Origin: Tetracentron sinense
Taxonomy: Eukaryota > Streptophyta > Magnoliopsida > Trochodendrales > Trochodendraceae
Assembly: GCA_015143295.1 (NCBI GenBank)
Contig: CM026563.1
Span: 4,650,001 to 4,714,000 of the forward strand
DNA: 64,000 nt
Direction: 5' to 3'
Under the pieces are notes generated by a model. It made no database searches, was not told where the DNA came from, and saw only the letters and a program-made list of their open reading frames with translations. Positions 13,384-24,249 of the stretch are shown in pieces. Position 1 is the stretch's first letter. The number at the start of each line of letters is the position of its first letter. The position numbers and the translations under genes are program-made.

Positions 13384-13818
13384 TGTTTGGAACACGCGTA
13401 ACAACACACAACGATGAAAGATAAAAGAGATAAAATGGAAATAAAATACATCAAATAAGAACACAAGATTTGCGTGGTTCAGCCAATGACACTTACCTCT
13501 AGTATAAACACCAATTTCACTATACTTAAAGACAAAACCAAACAGAACAATTACAAAATTGTCTCTCTAAAAACTTTCAGATTGATAAGAATGATTAAAA
13601 AATCATAATCTATACACTTCAAACAAGCAGAAAATACTGAGTTACTGTTCTGACCCCGACACTCACTCGAGCTAACCCATTCTTGCACGAGCGAGTTAAC
13701 TACGGGTTTGGCCTCAATTGCTCGCTCAAGTCAACTGTCTCGCTCGAGTCAACTGTCTCTACCTGCAACAGCGCAATCCTGCTAGCCCGGTGCAATTAAT
13801 GAGTTTCCATGCATAACA
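13384..13818 (-). mobile_element. Solo LTR, Copia-like, about 435 bp
   Basis: TG...CA ends (TGTTTGGAACACGCG to GCATAACA) with near-matching 5-bp flanks, TAGAC and TAAAC. It includes the TTGCGTGGTTCAGCCAATGAC motif class also seen at 53969-54828 and 57930-58336. The minus orientation is inferred from the 53-kb relative. No internal region is present. A fossil; the flank mismatch suggests moderate age. Confidence 0.6.
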
Positions 13819-14134
13819 TAAACTTCTTTTACCACCATTAACCATGATGCATGTCTATAGCTAATGCCTTCCAATTCGATGGATCAAATGGCTACGATCA
13901 TCAATTTATCCAATTAAGTGGTTTTCGAAGTGTACTCTATTTAATGGTGGCTGTTTCTTCTACCCCATATATATGGGGTCCGTATTACTTTAGAGTTGAG
14001 CTTTCCTCCTCTTTTAATGTCATGAATGTCCTTATAGTGAAAAAAGGAGCACTAGAGAGAAGAGAGCGCTTGAGGCATCTAAGAGACACAATCCATATGG
14101 CTGTGGCTGTGGGGTATGAGAGAGAGAGACTACT

Positions 14135-14157
14135 CCCCCCCCCCCCCCCCCCCCCCC
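14135..14157. repeat. Poly-C tract (23 C)
   Basis: Uninterrupted run of about 23 C followed by GC-rich sequence (GGCTCCGGCCC). Similar C or G runs occur at 54930-54946 and 58556-58568. Confidence 0.9.
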
Positions 14158-14254
14158 GGCTCCGGCCCTCTCCCAGGCTACGTCGCTATCAAGGGGACTT
14201 CAGCCCCCCGGGCCCCAGGTGGCTCCGCCCCTGTTCGCATCAATCGCCAACACC

Positions 14255-14491
14255 CACTCCCAAAGCACCACATCAGCATTTGCACACCAATCAAGTGTGT
14301 CTAGTATGCAAATACTGATGTGGCGTCTTGGGAATGAGTGCTCAAGGTCTTCTCGCCAGCACCAACTTCTCTAGTTGGTGTTGGCGAGGAGATCGCCATC
14401 ACCCTAGGAGTCCAGTCCTAAGGCACCACATTAGTATTTGCACACCAATCAAATTGTGCGTGCAAATGCTGATGTGGCGTGTTGGGAGTGG
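14255..14491. repeat. Tandem pair of foldback units with a third hairpin between
   Basis: Unit 1 (14255-14340) pairs CACCACATCAGCATTTGCA with TGCAAATACTGATGTGGCG. Unit 2 (14413-14491) repeats it with CACCACATTAGTATTTGCA and TGCAAATGCTGATGTGGCG. Between them, TCGCCAGCACCAAC (14353-14366) pairs with GTTGGTGTTGGCGA (14374-14387) around a 7-nt loop. This resembles two tandem copies of a MITE. Confidence 0.75.
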
Positions 14492-14780
14492 ATGCTTGAG
14501 GTCTTCTCACAAGAAGATCCGAAGTCATTGGAATAATCCCAATCTTTCTCTTGAAGAAATTAAAGAAGCATCCACAAATAAATCTTCAGTCCATTTCTTA
14601 AAAAATTAAAGAGAAGAACAGGTGAAAAGGAGTTGAGTCGAGCTCCTTTGACAAGTAATGCATGATATATCATTTTCGAAGATGAATTAGGTAACCACAA
14701 ATTTGTCTATATAGAAAAATCAGCACATGGAAGGACTTAGAACAAGGACATCTCTTCTATCTTCAGTTTGAAGAAATCAT

Positions 14781-14820
14781 AAAGGGAAAGGGAAAGGGAA
14801 AGGGAAAGGGAAAGGAAAGG
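14781..14820. repeat. (AAAGGG)n hexanucleotide repeat
   Basis: About six consecutive AAAGGG units about 200 bp beyond the 3' end of the LOB-domain coding region, on its downstream side. Confidence 0.9.
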
Positions 14821-15018
14821 ACCCAGCAACTTCAATTTCCTTTTTCCAAAGATCTCAAGCCCTATTTGCTTATTCCTACAATATCTCCTTTAATTTCCTC
14901 CTAAACAGATCTTTTATATATTAATTTCTTCTAAGTATATATCTTAGTTTATCTTCTTCCCACTGGTGGTACAGTTTTAAATCAAGGTGGGAGAATTGGA
15001 TTGCAATTTTGTTGCGAG

Positions 15019-16232
15019 TTACGCAACTTCACCGCGCGAGAACTGCTCATTTGTCCACAGAGGTTCCCAAATTGAGCCTAGATTGTTGTCGTCTAATAAG
15101 CTTGCATTATTCTGGAAGCTGTAAGGACTACTCATGATGCTGTCCAAGGGTTGTTGCGACATGGGTTGTTGAGATTGTGCCATTTCCATGCAAATTAAGG
15201 CCACCAGGTTCGCTTGCTGGAATTGCATGTTCACGAGCTCGGCTTGTGTATTGGCTAATTGTGCCTGGAGCTCGCTTACTTGCTTTTGGAGCTGGCAAAT
15301 TGACCCAGTGCACCCATACACAGGGTCTCTAATTCTAGCATTTGCCTCATAAACCATGCTGCTCACTGCATCTGCCCTCTGAGACTCTGGAAGTTCCTGA
15401 AAATACACACCAAAAAATGGAATCTTAAATACCTCTAGATTTGAAAATCTAACTTGAGACTCTAATGACTAGGCACAAAATAAATAGGGTATCTACACCT
15501 AATTTATCTAACTTGTCTCTTACAAAGGACAACAAACTTTAGTACAAGTTCAAACTTGCAAAAAAGATTTTGGACAAAGAAATAACTAAGAGAATGACAT
15601 TGGATTCACATTGAAACTTTCCGCAAATCAATTGGAATTGATCCCACACCACCCAAGCGTAGATACACATTGCTAGTGGTTCCAATGGGCTAAGATGCTT
15701 CGCATCTAACATCTAACCAATGGGGGTAGCAATGCTTGCCTCATTGGTGGTGTGCGTAGGCCACCACAATTGATCCCGTATCAAGTTCCGAGGGGTGTAA
15801 TGATTGAAATATTTACCGGGTCGCTAACCTAGAACAGATACTAATTAACAATTAAAAAAAAATAATATAAACAGACAGTAACACTACTCACCGGGATTGC
15901 GACTATTTCTGAGACCCGAAACAAAAAAAAAAACATGAAAACTGAAATATTATGGCTACATTTACCGGAGAAGAACAAATGTAGGGGATTACCTGCAAGA
16001 ACTTGCTGATATTGCTGGCGCCAAACACTCTATGAGCAGTGGTGAACTTGAGTGGTTCAGTTGGTGGGAAGTAGGGCGCCAAAAGGCATTTCTCAGCACA
16101 TCGTCGCCGGAGAATCTTACAGGCGGCGCATGGACTGACGACAAAAGGAGGAGGAGGAGGAGAAGATGAAGAGGTAAGGGTAAGGGTAGGGGTAGGGGTA
16201 GGGGTAGGGGTAGTTTTGTCAAGAGATTTCAT
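15019..16232 (-). CDS. LOB-domain (LBD) transcription factor, class I, LBD1/LBD11-like
   Basis: Plant-specific DNA-binding protein; class I LBDs act in organ-boundary, vascular and lateral-organ development (family knowledge). Two exons on the minus strand: 16232-15993 and 15396-15019 (stop 15021-15019). The intron has GT-AG ends and joins ...NISKFLQ to ELPESQRADAV in phase 0, giving about 205 residues. The zinc-finger-like C block CX2CX6CX3C is at C35, C38, C45 and C49. The GAS block (HRVFGASNISKFLQ) follows, then DPVYGCTGSICQLQKQVSELQAQL forming the leucine-zipper-like coil at about 107-130. An upstream in-frame ATG at 16313 would add 27 residues, but it is only about 8 bp from the TATA box and so probably untranscribed; I chose 16232. 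The N-terminus holds a TP repeat encoded by a hexanucleotide array. LBD1/LBD11 placement rests on the ELPESQRADAVSSMVYEA segment. Confidence 0.93.
16170..16215. repeat. GGGGTA hexanucleotide array inside LBD exon 1
   Basis: About six GGGTAA/GGGGTA units on the plus strand. On the coding strand they give alternating Thr-Pro/Thr-Leu (residues about 7-20). Length change stays in frame, so this segment can vary between alleles without breaking the gene. Confidence 0.85.
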
Positions 16233-16320
16233 CTCCCCAAAGATTTGTTTGATGATGTAAGAGAGTCTTTTGAATGAGAAAGCAAAGGAATATGATGTGC
16301 TGCTTTTGCCCAAAAGCTTT

Positions 16321-16333
16321 GGATATAAATAGG
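16321..16333 (-). promoter_or_regulatory. TATA box of the LBD gene
   Basis: Minus strand CCTATTTATATCC, about 90 bp upstream of the preferred ATG at 16232. A start about 30 bp downstream would give a short 5' UTR and exclude the ATG at 16313. Confidence 0.6.
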
Positions 16334-16363
16334 GAAGCGAAAGCCAGAGAGACCCCCGGATTA

Positions 16364-16391
16364 TTACGTCATAATATGAAATTTGACGTCA
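16364..16391. promoter_or_regulatory. Two bZIP-type TGACG sites upstream of the LBD TATA box
   Basis: TTACGTCA (16364-16371) and palindromic TGACGTCA (16384-16391), spaced 20 bp; a third TGACG core lies near 16463. Such sites bind TGA/bZIP factors in many plant promoters. Binding here is inference. Confidence 0.45.
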
Positions 16392-16487
16392 GCCGTTGAA
16401 CTTGGCTCCAACGATTTTCCTGCTCCGTCAAGTCCGTTAGGTTTGTGATTCCTTTTTATACTTGACGTTTGAAGCGCGTAAAAACGA

Positions 16488-16849
16488 GGAGATCGAATCA
16501 CAGCCAATCGCGATTGAAATTAAGGAGAGTTCAATCGCACCCTTAGGTCAACGCGTGTCCCTTATAACCTATATTAATTGTGGTTAACATTCACTAATCA
16601 TTATTAGGGTTCAACATTTTAACCTTAAATTTTAGAAAAAATATTTAAAAGAATTTAACCTTAGGATTAAGAAATTTTAACCCCAAGATTATTTTTTTTC
16701 ATAATAAAATTTGAAGGTTAGATTATTGAACCCTAAGGATTAGTGAATCTTAATCACAATTAGTAGAAATTAAAAGAGACATGTCTTGACTTGTGGGTGT
16801 GATTGAACTCTCCCCGAGTTCAATCCCGATTGGCTGTGATTGGATCTCC
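16488..16849. mobile_element. Long-TIR MITE next to the LBD promoter
   Basis: Arms of about 55 bp are inverted copies: left GGAGATCGAATCACAGCC with CGATTGAAA and GAGAGTTCAATCGCACCC; right the inverse with GGTGTGATTGAACTCTCC and GGCTGTGATTGGATCTCC. An inner arm pair (ACGCGTGTCCCTTATAAC) links it to the foldback family. It lies about 155 bp upstream of the LBD TATA box. A one-armed relic sits at 50583. Confidence 0.75.
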
Positions 16850-16908
16850 ATCTGAGAACAAAGGTGAAAAAAGGTTTAAAGAAAAAAATAAACCAAACCC
16901 TCTTAAGG

Positions 16909-17198
16909 CAAATCCGGTTATCACCCTTGACGTCACCACGAGCCCCTTTTGACACTCCTTAACCGCGGTTAAGATTCATCCATCCATGGTTCACCCAACC
17001 ATCCTTGGTTTTTAGAAGAAAAAAAATTAATTCTTTTTTAAAATATAATTTTTGGGCTTTTAATATTAAAATACTTTAAAAAAGAATTAATATTTTAAAA
17101 AAAACCAAAGATGAGTGGGTGAACCCTAAGAGTGGTTGAATCTTAACCACAATTAAAGAGTGTCAAAAGAGACATGTGGCGGGGTGATACCGGATTTG
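16909..17198. mobile_element. Foldback element, CAAATCCGG-ended copy of the recurring family
   Basis: Left CAAATCCGGTTATCACCC and CCCCTTTTGACACTCC; right GAGTGTCAAAAGAGACATG and GGGTGATACCGGATTTG. Inner arms carry ACCATCCTTGGTTTTTAG and its inverse. Non-coding AT-rich loop. Confidence 0.75.
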
Positions 17199-18539
17199 CC
17201 AAATCCAGTGAATTTGGTCTTATAAAAAAAACGTTTTTTTGGTAAGCGGTGGAACACAGGATTTCTCCTGTATTTCCGGAGCTCCAATAAAAACAAGTAT
17301 ACAATTTTATGTACAAAAATGTCCTTAATTTATTTTAGTATTAACGAAAAGCAATAAAACATAACGTGTTTTGGCCCTTTTGGGAGCTCTAAACTCAACA
17401 CGTTTACTCAAAGAAAATCCGTTCTTGTGATTAACAAATGTAATTACTTTTTACTCCCTCTCCCCTACAACATTTTTTTAACGTGAAAACGCGTTCTTGG
17501 GAAGAAGATTTTACTCACCAAAAGAAGGATACTCTTTCCAGCCTCACAAACCGTTTCTAATCTGAATAAAAATCCATATCCTTTTTCCACTATTCAAATT
17601 TTCCAATTAAAATTAGATTGTGAAGAGATAAACTCACTTTTCAGTGATACCTCACTCAAACTATTTGGGATAAAAATACATTTTTTGCAAACAAACTTTT
17701 ATTTAGCCAATAGGAATTCTAGCCTTAATCGCTTAAACCATTATTCTTTCCACAAAAGTTAAAAGTCAAATATTTTTTCGTGGGACTTACATTCAAAGTA
17801 TTTATATATATATTCCTGCTTTTTATGGGGCGTTTGAGGACATATGCGACTAAAGGCTAGTACACCCCATAGTAACAAAGTTCTAAGCTTTTTTCAAAAA
17901 GTCTTAAATAACTTAACTTTTTGGTTAAACGATTAATAATTTACAAAGTATTCACAAACTTTTAAAAAAGTTATGGACCCAAATTATGTGAATGATTCAT
18001 GATTTTTATTTTTATTTTTTTACAAATCCGAATAAATATCTAATATATTTCTTTATAAATTTTCATAATTAAAAATCTTATTCATTTTTTAGTCATTTTT
18101 TGATTTATTTTTGAATTTTACCAAATTTTATGAAAATTTTCCTAACCGAATATTTCCCGAACCCCAACTTAGTAACTATGACACTTCCCTTTAAGCCAAT
18201 ATAATCTTTCCGTCTTTCTTAACCATTTCTTGTTATTAAATCCCCGCTTTCTCAACCCCTAATGAGAGAAAATCCTCAGCTGATATTTCCGCATCATGAC
18301 TGACTCTGGGGTGTTGATTTGCTAGGGAGGAATTGGGCTTGTTGCCACCACTGATCATTGGGCTCTAAGATAGTGGTAGCGATTTCCTACCAACACCTTA
18401 GTGATGTGGTGATTAATTAACTGGGATTTGAGTGTAACAGAGACTAAACATGGTCAATATGCCTCAGGGAGAGTGCAATTGTGCTAGCGTTAATGGCGCC
18501 TGGCTGCAATTGAGGCGATTCAAGATCCATTATCCCCAT
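17199..18539. other. AT-rich intergenic stretch
   Basis: No coding region, repeat pair or RNA gene recognised. Confidence 0.6.
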
Positions 18540-18881
18540 TAAAGCTGTAAACAGAGCAAATTCGAAATTCGAAACGGATAATAGTATATCTAAGTTGTAT
18601 CTAATTACATATTGGATGGATAATCAAAATTTAGTATTCTTATCTGACTCTAATTAAAATATTTAAATTATTCAATTAATTTTTTTTCGAAAATAAAAAT
18701 AAAAATAATGTTAATATGTAAAAATTATATATTAATAAGGATATTTTAGTCTTATAAACTTTTAATATGTTGTGTATATATAGTAATATTCTTTATAATC
18801 AAATCAAATATATCATTATCCGATTCATATCCAATTATAATCAGATAGTAAAAATATTATTGGAATAAGTTGACACCCCTA
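18540..18881. mobile_element. Small hAT-like element with GTCAAC/CACCCCTA end
   Basis: Left end TAAAGCTGTAAACAG and right end GTTGACACCCCTA are loose inverses of the TAGGG(C/G)TGTCAA tip used by the element at 23626. The interior has ATCCAATTATAATC-type repeats in both orientations. Confidence 0.4.
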
Positions 18882-18896
18882 TGGCGGTGGGGGGTA

Positions 18897-20277
18897 TAGG
18901 GATGGCAACTGTTAGATAAAAAACATGGTTTTGGTCAACTTTGAGTCAAAATAAATGTGGGACCTACACGTTTTTTGAGGCAGGCCCATGTGGATCTGTG
19001 TTCTTCTACACGAGGAGATTAACGTGGTATATTTATTTGTCCAAAACCATCAAGTGATGAATGAGAAATTAACTCCAAAGATACTCACTTGAATATGAGT
19101 TATTGGTTGAAGAGTGGAAAAGTAAAATAATCCCACATTGGATAAAGATAGAAACCAAAATGTTTTTATATACAATTACCTTGGAGTAAGGGTTGGACCA
19201 TTGGGGCACCCAAGTTTTGTGAACGAGTGAGCACGTAGCCAAAGGTTGGACCACCACATGTGTGCGCTGCTCGCCTGCACCGTGTCGGGCTCGGTCTTGG
19301 GTTGACATCATCTATCTTTTTGGGCAAAATTGGTTTGAAATTTTTTTTAAACTCCAAAAAATTTCGAAAGGGTTAGTACCATTTTCATTACAGTTAGTGA
19401 GTCAGAGGATTTCTATCTGAAGAGAAAAGATGTGCATGTTCGTATGAATAGTCACCACCTTCTCTATTTATAGGATCATCTTCTTCATTTCATTCAACTG
19501 AAAAAAAAAATTCTTACTGTAAATTGCATCGTTTTTTGAGTTTGCATATTGAGAGAGTATAAGGCAAGAGTTTTGGTTTGATAGACATACAAATTGAAGT
19601 GTTGCATCTGTGTGATAGAGATAATTGTATTCTGGGAGGCAGACGCTCAAGAATTGTGAGCATCATAACGAGGGCAAAATCTGTCTTTAAGGACATAGTG
19701 TCAAACACTAGCCTTGATCAACTTTTTCATTTTAAATTCTTCACTGTTATAAGTTTTGTTTCTGTTTATTAAGTTATTGTCTTTCATTAAATTAGTTTAT
19801 GTTATTAATATCAATTCTGATCTCAGAAATTTTAAAGTATATTGTTACATAGTAAGTAAGATTTCCAACAAACGGGTTGGGTTAATCGGGTAACCCACCC
19901 CGCCCTGTCCTACCCCTATTGGGACGGGCTTGGGAGGTTCATAAACAAGGTAGGGTGGGGATGAGAAATGGTAGGTAAACCTGCATATAATTTAAGTCAC
20001 CATGCCCACATATAATTTAAATGTCTATTTTATCCTAAAATTATCTTAATATCTTACGTATAATATAAATACCATCTGCCTAGACCCACCCCAACTAGTG
20101 TTTAACGGGATGAGGATGGACGGGGATAGAGTAAAGAAGATTTTTGATAAACGGGGATGGAGTCACCCGCCTCACCTCGACCCGGATTTGGGATGAGAAT
20201 GGGTGAAGTCTCTTCCCATTATGGGCGGGGTAGGGTTGGGGGTGACCCGGCCCAAACCCACCCCGTTGGCATCCGTA
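18897..20277. mobile_element. hAT-like GC-rich element split by an LTR
   Basis: Left end TAGGGATGGCAAC and right end GTTGGCATCCGTA are inverted. The 8-bp flanks GGGGGGTA and GTGGGGTA differ at one base, as in hAT duplications. The interior right of the LTR repeats short GGGTTGGG/GGGACGGG and CCCGCC words in both orientations. Confidence 0.6.
18910..19870 (+). mobile_element. Solo LTR, about 960 bp
   Basis: TGTTAGAT...TTTCCAACA ends, inserted just inside the left end of the element at 18897. It contains a promoter-like CTATTTATAGG near 19463 and CCCACATTGGATAAAG, a phrase common in plant LTRs. No internal coding region. The duplication at the ends is blurred by CAAC repeats. A fossil younger than its host element; superfamily not determined. 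Confidence 0.55.
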
Positions 20278-20779
20278 GTGGGGTACTACTTACTAGTTCG
20301 GTGAGGTGCCGGTCAGCTCGTGCGGATTGAAAAGGAAACTCTCCTAATTCCCAAACGATGGTGACCTTCAAAACCTATATATTTCTTTTCAAAGAGGCCT
20401 TATTTCTAAGGCCATGGCCTAATTTTCCTCTCTTTGGAAAAACAAAATTGGGTTTAACATGGATTGCGGTGGCAGTAGTATTATTCTCCAGGCCCCCCCC
20501 CCCAAGTCTTTTAAAGTCTATTTCTATCTAGAGAGAGAAGGAGGGTGTGAGAGTCTTTTGCGTGTGGACCTAATTTAAGAAATAGTGGGACACTTCTCCA
20601 GTCTAGGGTTTACTCCATTTTTCATCAATTAATTTTTAAAAAAAATCATATTTAATTATTATAAAATCATAATCATTTGACAACTAAAATTATAATTAGA
20701 AAAAGATTTAGATTAGTGGTGGCAAGAGGTTGTGTCGGAGAACCAATGCTTGCCCATTGATAGTGTGCATATTCCACCG

Positions 20780-21256
20780 ATAGTTGACAAATCCATCGAT
20801 TCGTTAACGCGGGTAGGGGCGGGTTTGCGGCGTAACCATATTGTGAAAAAAAAGGTCTATCGGGTTATCCAGTTATCCGTCCCAGATTGGATTAGTGGCT
20901 GGTCGGGTCAGAAATTGCTACAAGTAAAATTAGATCATGTGTGTGCCTCCAATGATAGCATGTCACGTACACCAATTAAGTCGCCCCACCCCACCCCATT
21001 TATATTGTGAAATCATTATTTTATTCTTAATTTAATTTGAAAATCACCTCAATATATTACTTATAATATGAAATATAGTTATGACCCGTCCCGCCTCGTC
21101 TAGTGCTTGACGGGATGAGGACGGGGACGAGTTTTGAAAAATTAGAACCGCCTCGCCCCGATCCGGGTTTGGGACGGAAATGAGGTAAGAGTTTCCATTA
21201 GGAGCGAAGTAGGGTTGAGGGCACCCCGGCCCAAACCCGACCTGTTGCCATCCCTA
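20780..21256. mobile_element. Relic of the same GC-rich hAT-like family
   Basis: Shares GACGGGATGAGGACGGGGA, CCCGATCCGGGTTTGGGA, GGCCCAAACCCGAC and the end CTGTTGCCATCCCTA with 18897-20277. The left boundary is unclear. Confidence 0.5.
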
Positions 21257-22084
21257 ATAGTGAGAATGGGTGGTAAAAATACTTGTTATTTCATGAGAGG
21301 AATTTGTAATTCACAGGAGGGTTTGTACTTTGTAGTCCCTTTTACACCCCTGCAAAGGATAGTATCCAATCGAGGTGAGACCGGAAGTGGAGAGTAACAC
21401 CCAACGGCTAAGCAGAAATCAATATTTTTGTGTTTTTGGTTGTGTGGGACTATCCTTATAGCACCATAGCAGTTACCTTAGTTCTGATACGTGTGTGTTT
21501 AGATTAGCTCTTCAACTCAAAAATAAAATAAATTTATAAATCATAACTTGTAATATTGTGTGTAGTGTGGGGATGCACGCATAACAAAGTCATTAGATCA
21601 GGACATTCTCATTAATTTGATATAAATACTTCCCTATTTGTGGAGGAAATAACAAATTTTTTTTAAGGCATCATTTATTTATGTCAATATGTCAGAAGTT
21701 AGCTTGGGCATTCGAAATCTTGCAATTCATACCCTTGGGGGATTGGATCCCCCCACCCACCTCCCTCTCCATTGAAAGCCACACACCTACCACTCGCGCG
21801 AGAGGCATGGGTGTAAGCAAATAGCAATCTAAATAGTGCTATTTATGCTCTAACATAAATGATAGTCTTATTCTAAAAGATCTTTGTTTATTTACTTATT
21901 TTGGTTAGAATATATCGACAATTAATTGTACATTAAATGATAGGAAAAACATAATTAAGGCCAAATATCATGGTCGCCTTGAAGTAGAGCATCACATGCA
22001 ATATCGGACCGACCTCGACGTCAGCTAATGATAAGGCATAAATTCATCCTACAATTAACCGTAAAATGTCAATGGGAAATGGAA
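21257..22084. other. Intergenic stretch, nothing recognised
   Basis: Short open stretches only; no domain, RNA gene or clear repeat. Confidence 0.6.
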
Positions 22085-22315
22085 AACGGACCTGGGTAAG
22101 CTTAGAAGCTGACCCCAGTAACCTCATTGGTCTAATCCTCTTTTTTACCATCCATCAACTGTGACTAGCCTCTTAGAGTTAAGCAATCTAATCATGGTTT
22201 TTAAAAAAAACAAAAATACTTATTTTAATTTAATTAAGCTTGACCATGGTTAAAAGGGACACGGGGACACTGCGATCAGCTTAGAAGAGGACCCAGGATC
22301 CTCTTCTCAGTCGTC
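22085..22315. mobile_element. Degraded foldback element
   Basis: Inner arms ATCATGGTTTTTAAAAAA and GACCATGGTTAAAAGGGACA follow the recurring family plan. The flanks repeat AGCTTAGAAG and ACCCAGGATCC-like words. Ends are not cleanly matched. Confidence 0.4.
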
Positions 22316-22650
22316 AATGTCAATTTCAGTAGATAAGAGAAGTTGGTTATCACATGCTTAGGGTCTATAATTACCAGTTGATCACTCCCAACTAAGGTTT
22401 ACCGCATTTTGGGCCATCGGGAGGAATGTCGTCGCCAGACTGGATGGTGAGGATCATCTACGACATCGTCACATCGGTAAGTCGAGCATGTAATTAATCA
22501 TCCTCATCTAATTAGTCTTAATCAATTCATGGGGGAAAGGTAGGTTCTACACTCCATTAATGAGCAGTTCATGCGATTAATAAGAAAATCCACATGACGA
22601 CTTGTGTTAATTAGCCAAGACCACTTGGTGACAATGGTGAGTCATATTTA

Positions 22651-22897
22651 GGTGGCATTTTGGATTGGACCTTTTTGGCCAAAAATCAATTATGATAAAA
22701 TTGTTTATGTAGAAATTTATGATCAAATAATCATTTCTTCAAATATTTGTATTTGGAGAATACGAAGTTGAGAGACTCACCTACGTATTCTCGAACATTA
22801 TTATTTTAAAAAATGATTATTTGACCATTAATTTCTGCACAATTAATTTGACTAAAATTGATTTTTGACCAAAAAAAAATCCAATCCAAACAACCCA
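22651..22897. mobile_element. Tourist-like (PIF/Harbinger) MITE, complete
   Basis: TTA flanks (22648-22650 and 22898-22900). Ends GGTGGCATTTTGGATTGG and CCAATCCAAACAACCCA are inverted. Long inner arms AAATCAATTATGATAAAATT and the inverse make almost the whole 247 bp a hairpin. Confidence 0.8.
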
Positions 22898-23210
22898 TTA
22901 GCCTACCTGATCATATGGTTAGGATCATCCAATTAAGTCAATTTTCAGCTCAAGGTCGCTTGCCCCTTACTTATAGGGGTCTAGATCGTCATGCATGTAC
23001 ACCATATGGACAACCAAAGTAGGTTGGATGGAGGCCAGAGCTGAATTAACGAAGTACAGCTAAATAGTACACCTAATTTGTTGTGCAAATGTTTCTTGTA
23101 TTCAATTTGAGTTAGACTACTACTTAGTTTCACGTAGGCCCCAAATTACACACGTCCCCAATTCATAGGACCCTGGTATTTTAGTGCTAGGCTTAGTATG
23201 GGTAATTCTA

Positions 23211-23350
23211 GCTCCACTTTCTTATAAAAATCTTTTTTTTAAAGACTAAGACATGTGATATTATCTTTCATAGAGAGATCGACATATGTTTTTTTTAACC
23301 AACTAACGACTTGCCCTAAAAAAAAAAAAAAACTTAAAAGGAAAGTGGAT
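23211..23350. mobile_element. MITE sharing the CCACTTTC tip, TA flanks
   Basis: Left GCTCCACTTTCTTATAAAAA, right TTAAAAGGAAAGTGGAT, TA on both sides. Same length class as 1047-1181. Contains a 14-A tract near the right end. Confidence 0.55.
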
Positions 23351-23625
23351 TACCTGGTTGAGTATATTTTATTATTTGGGCTTAGAGCTTTTTTATTGAT
23401 TATTCCGCCAAAGAGATTAGCGGGGGAGAATTTTTATGTAATTTTTTTTTCATAAATGATAAACACACACTCAATAGACCAACACACGTGAGCTTATGAG
23501 ACTTGAGTCCAATACATTTTTACAAAAAGTCTATCTCTTTTAAGTTATAAAGAAAAGTTTTAAAGAAGGAGCAGCCTTATAAGCCATAACGAGAGCACCT
23601 TAGTTACCGATGTAGGACTCAAGGG

Positions 23626-24118
23626 TAGGGCTGTCAATGGACCGGATCATGATCCGGATCCGATCCGAATCCGATCCGATTAGCCGGACTTTGAACCCTA
23701 TATGTGATCCGTCGGATCGGATTCGGATCGGATCGGTGGAATCCGATTATAATCGGATCGGATCTGGATATAGGGTGATCCGATCCGATTAAAATCCGAT
23801 CCGATAATAATAATAATTTTCAATTATTTTAAATATATTATTTAGATTTTCTATGTATAAAATATTAATTTTTAAAAAAATTAACATTAATTAGTATTAA
23901 TTAAGGTATTATTAGATTTTTTATTATTAAAATAGATTTTTTTTAAAAAAAATAACCTTACTCGGATCGGATCGGATTCGGATCGGACGATATATAATCG
24001 GATCGGTTACTTCATGATCCGACGGATCTCGGATCGGATTCGGATTAGTCGGATTCTTAATCGGATCGGATTCGGATCTAGGCAGATCCGGTCCGAATCC
24101 GATCCGTTGACAGCCCTA
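23626..24118. mobile_element. hAT-like non-autonomous element with perfect 8-bp duplication
   Basis: Flanked by CTCAAGGG on both sides (23618-23625 and 24119-24126). Ends TAGGGCTGTCAATGG and CCGTTGACAGCCCTA are inverted. Both halves are packed with GGATCGGAT/ATCCGATCC words, making a self-complementary sequence of 493 bp around an AT-rich core. An 8-bp duplication supports hAT. Confidence 0.85.
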
Positions 24119-24249
24119 CTCAAGGGGTGAATCCCCAGCATTTCCAAAGGGTGTACTTCATTTGTGATTAGTGAAGAAGACGTGGACTTAACTCAACTGG
24201 GTGAATCACGTAAATTTTACTATTGTATTTTTCAGTGTTGATTTGATTT

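Noticed and set aside
13851-14318. 155-residue open frame
   Set aside because: It runs through a 23-C tract and foldback arms; composition artefact.
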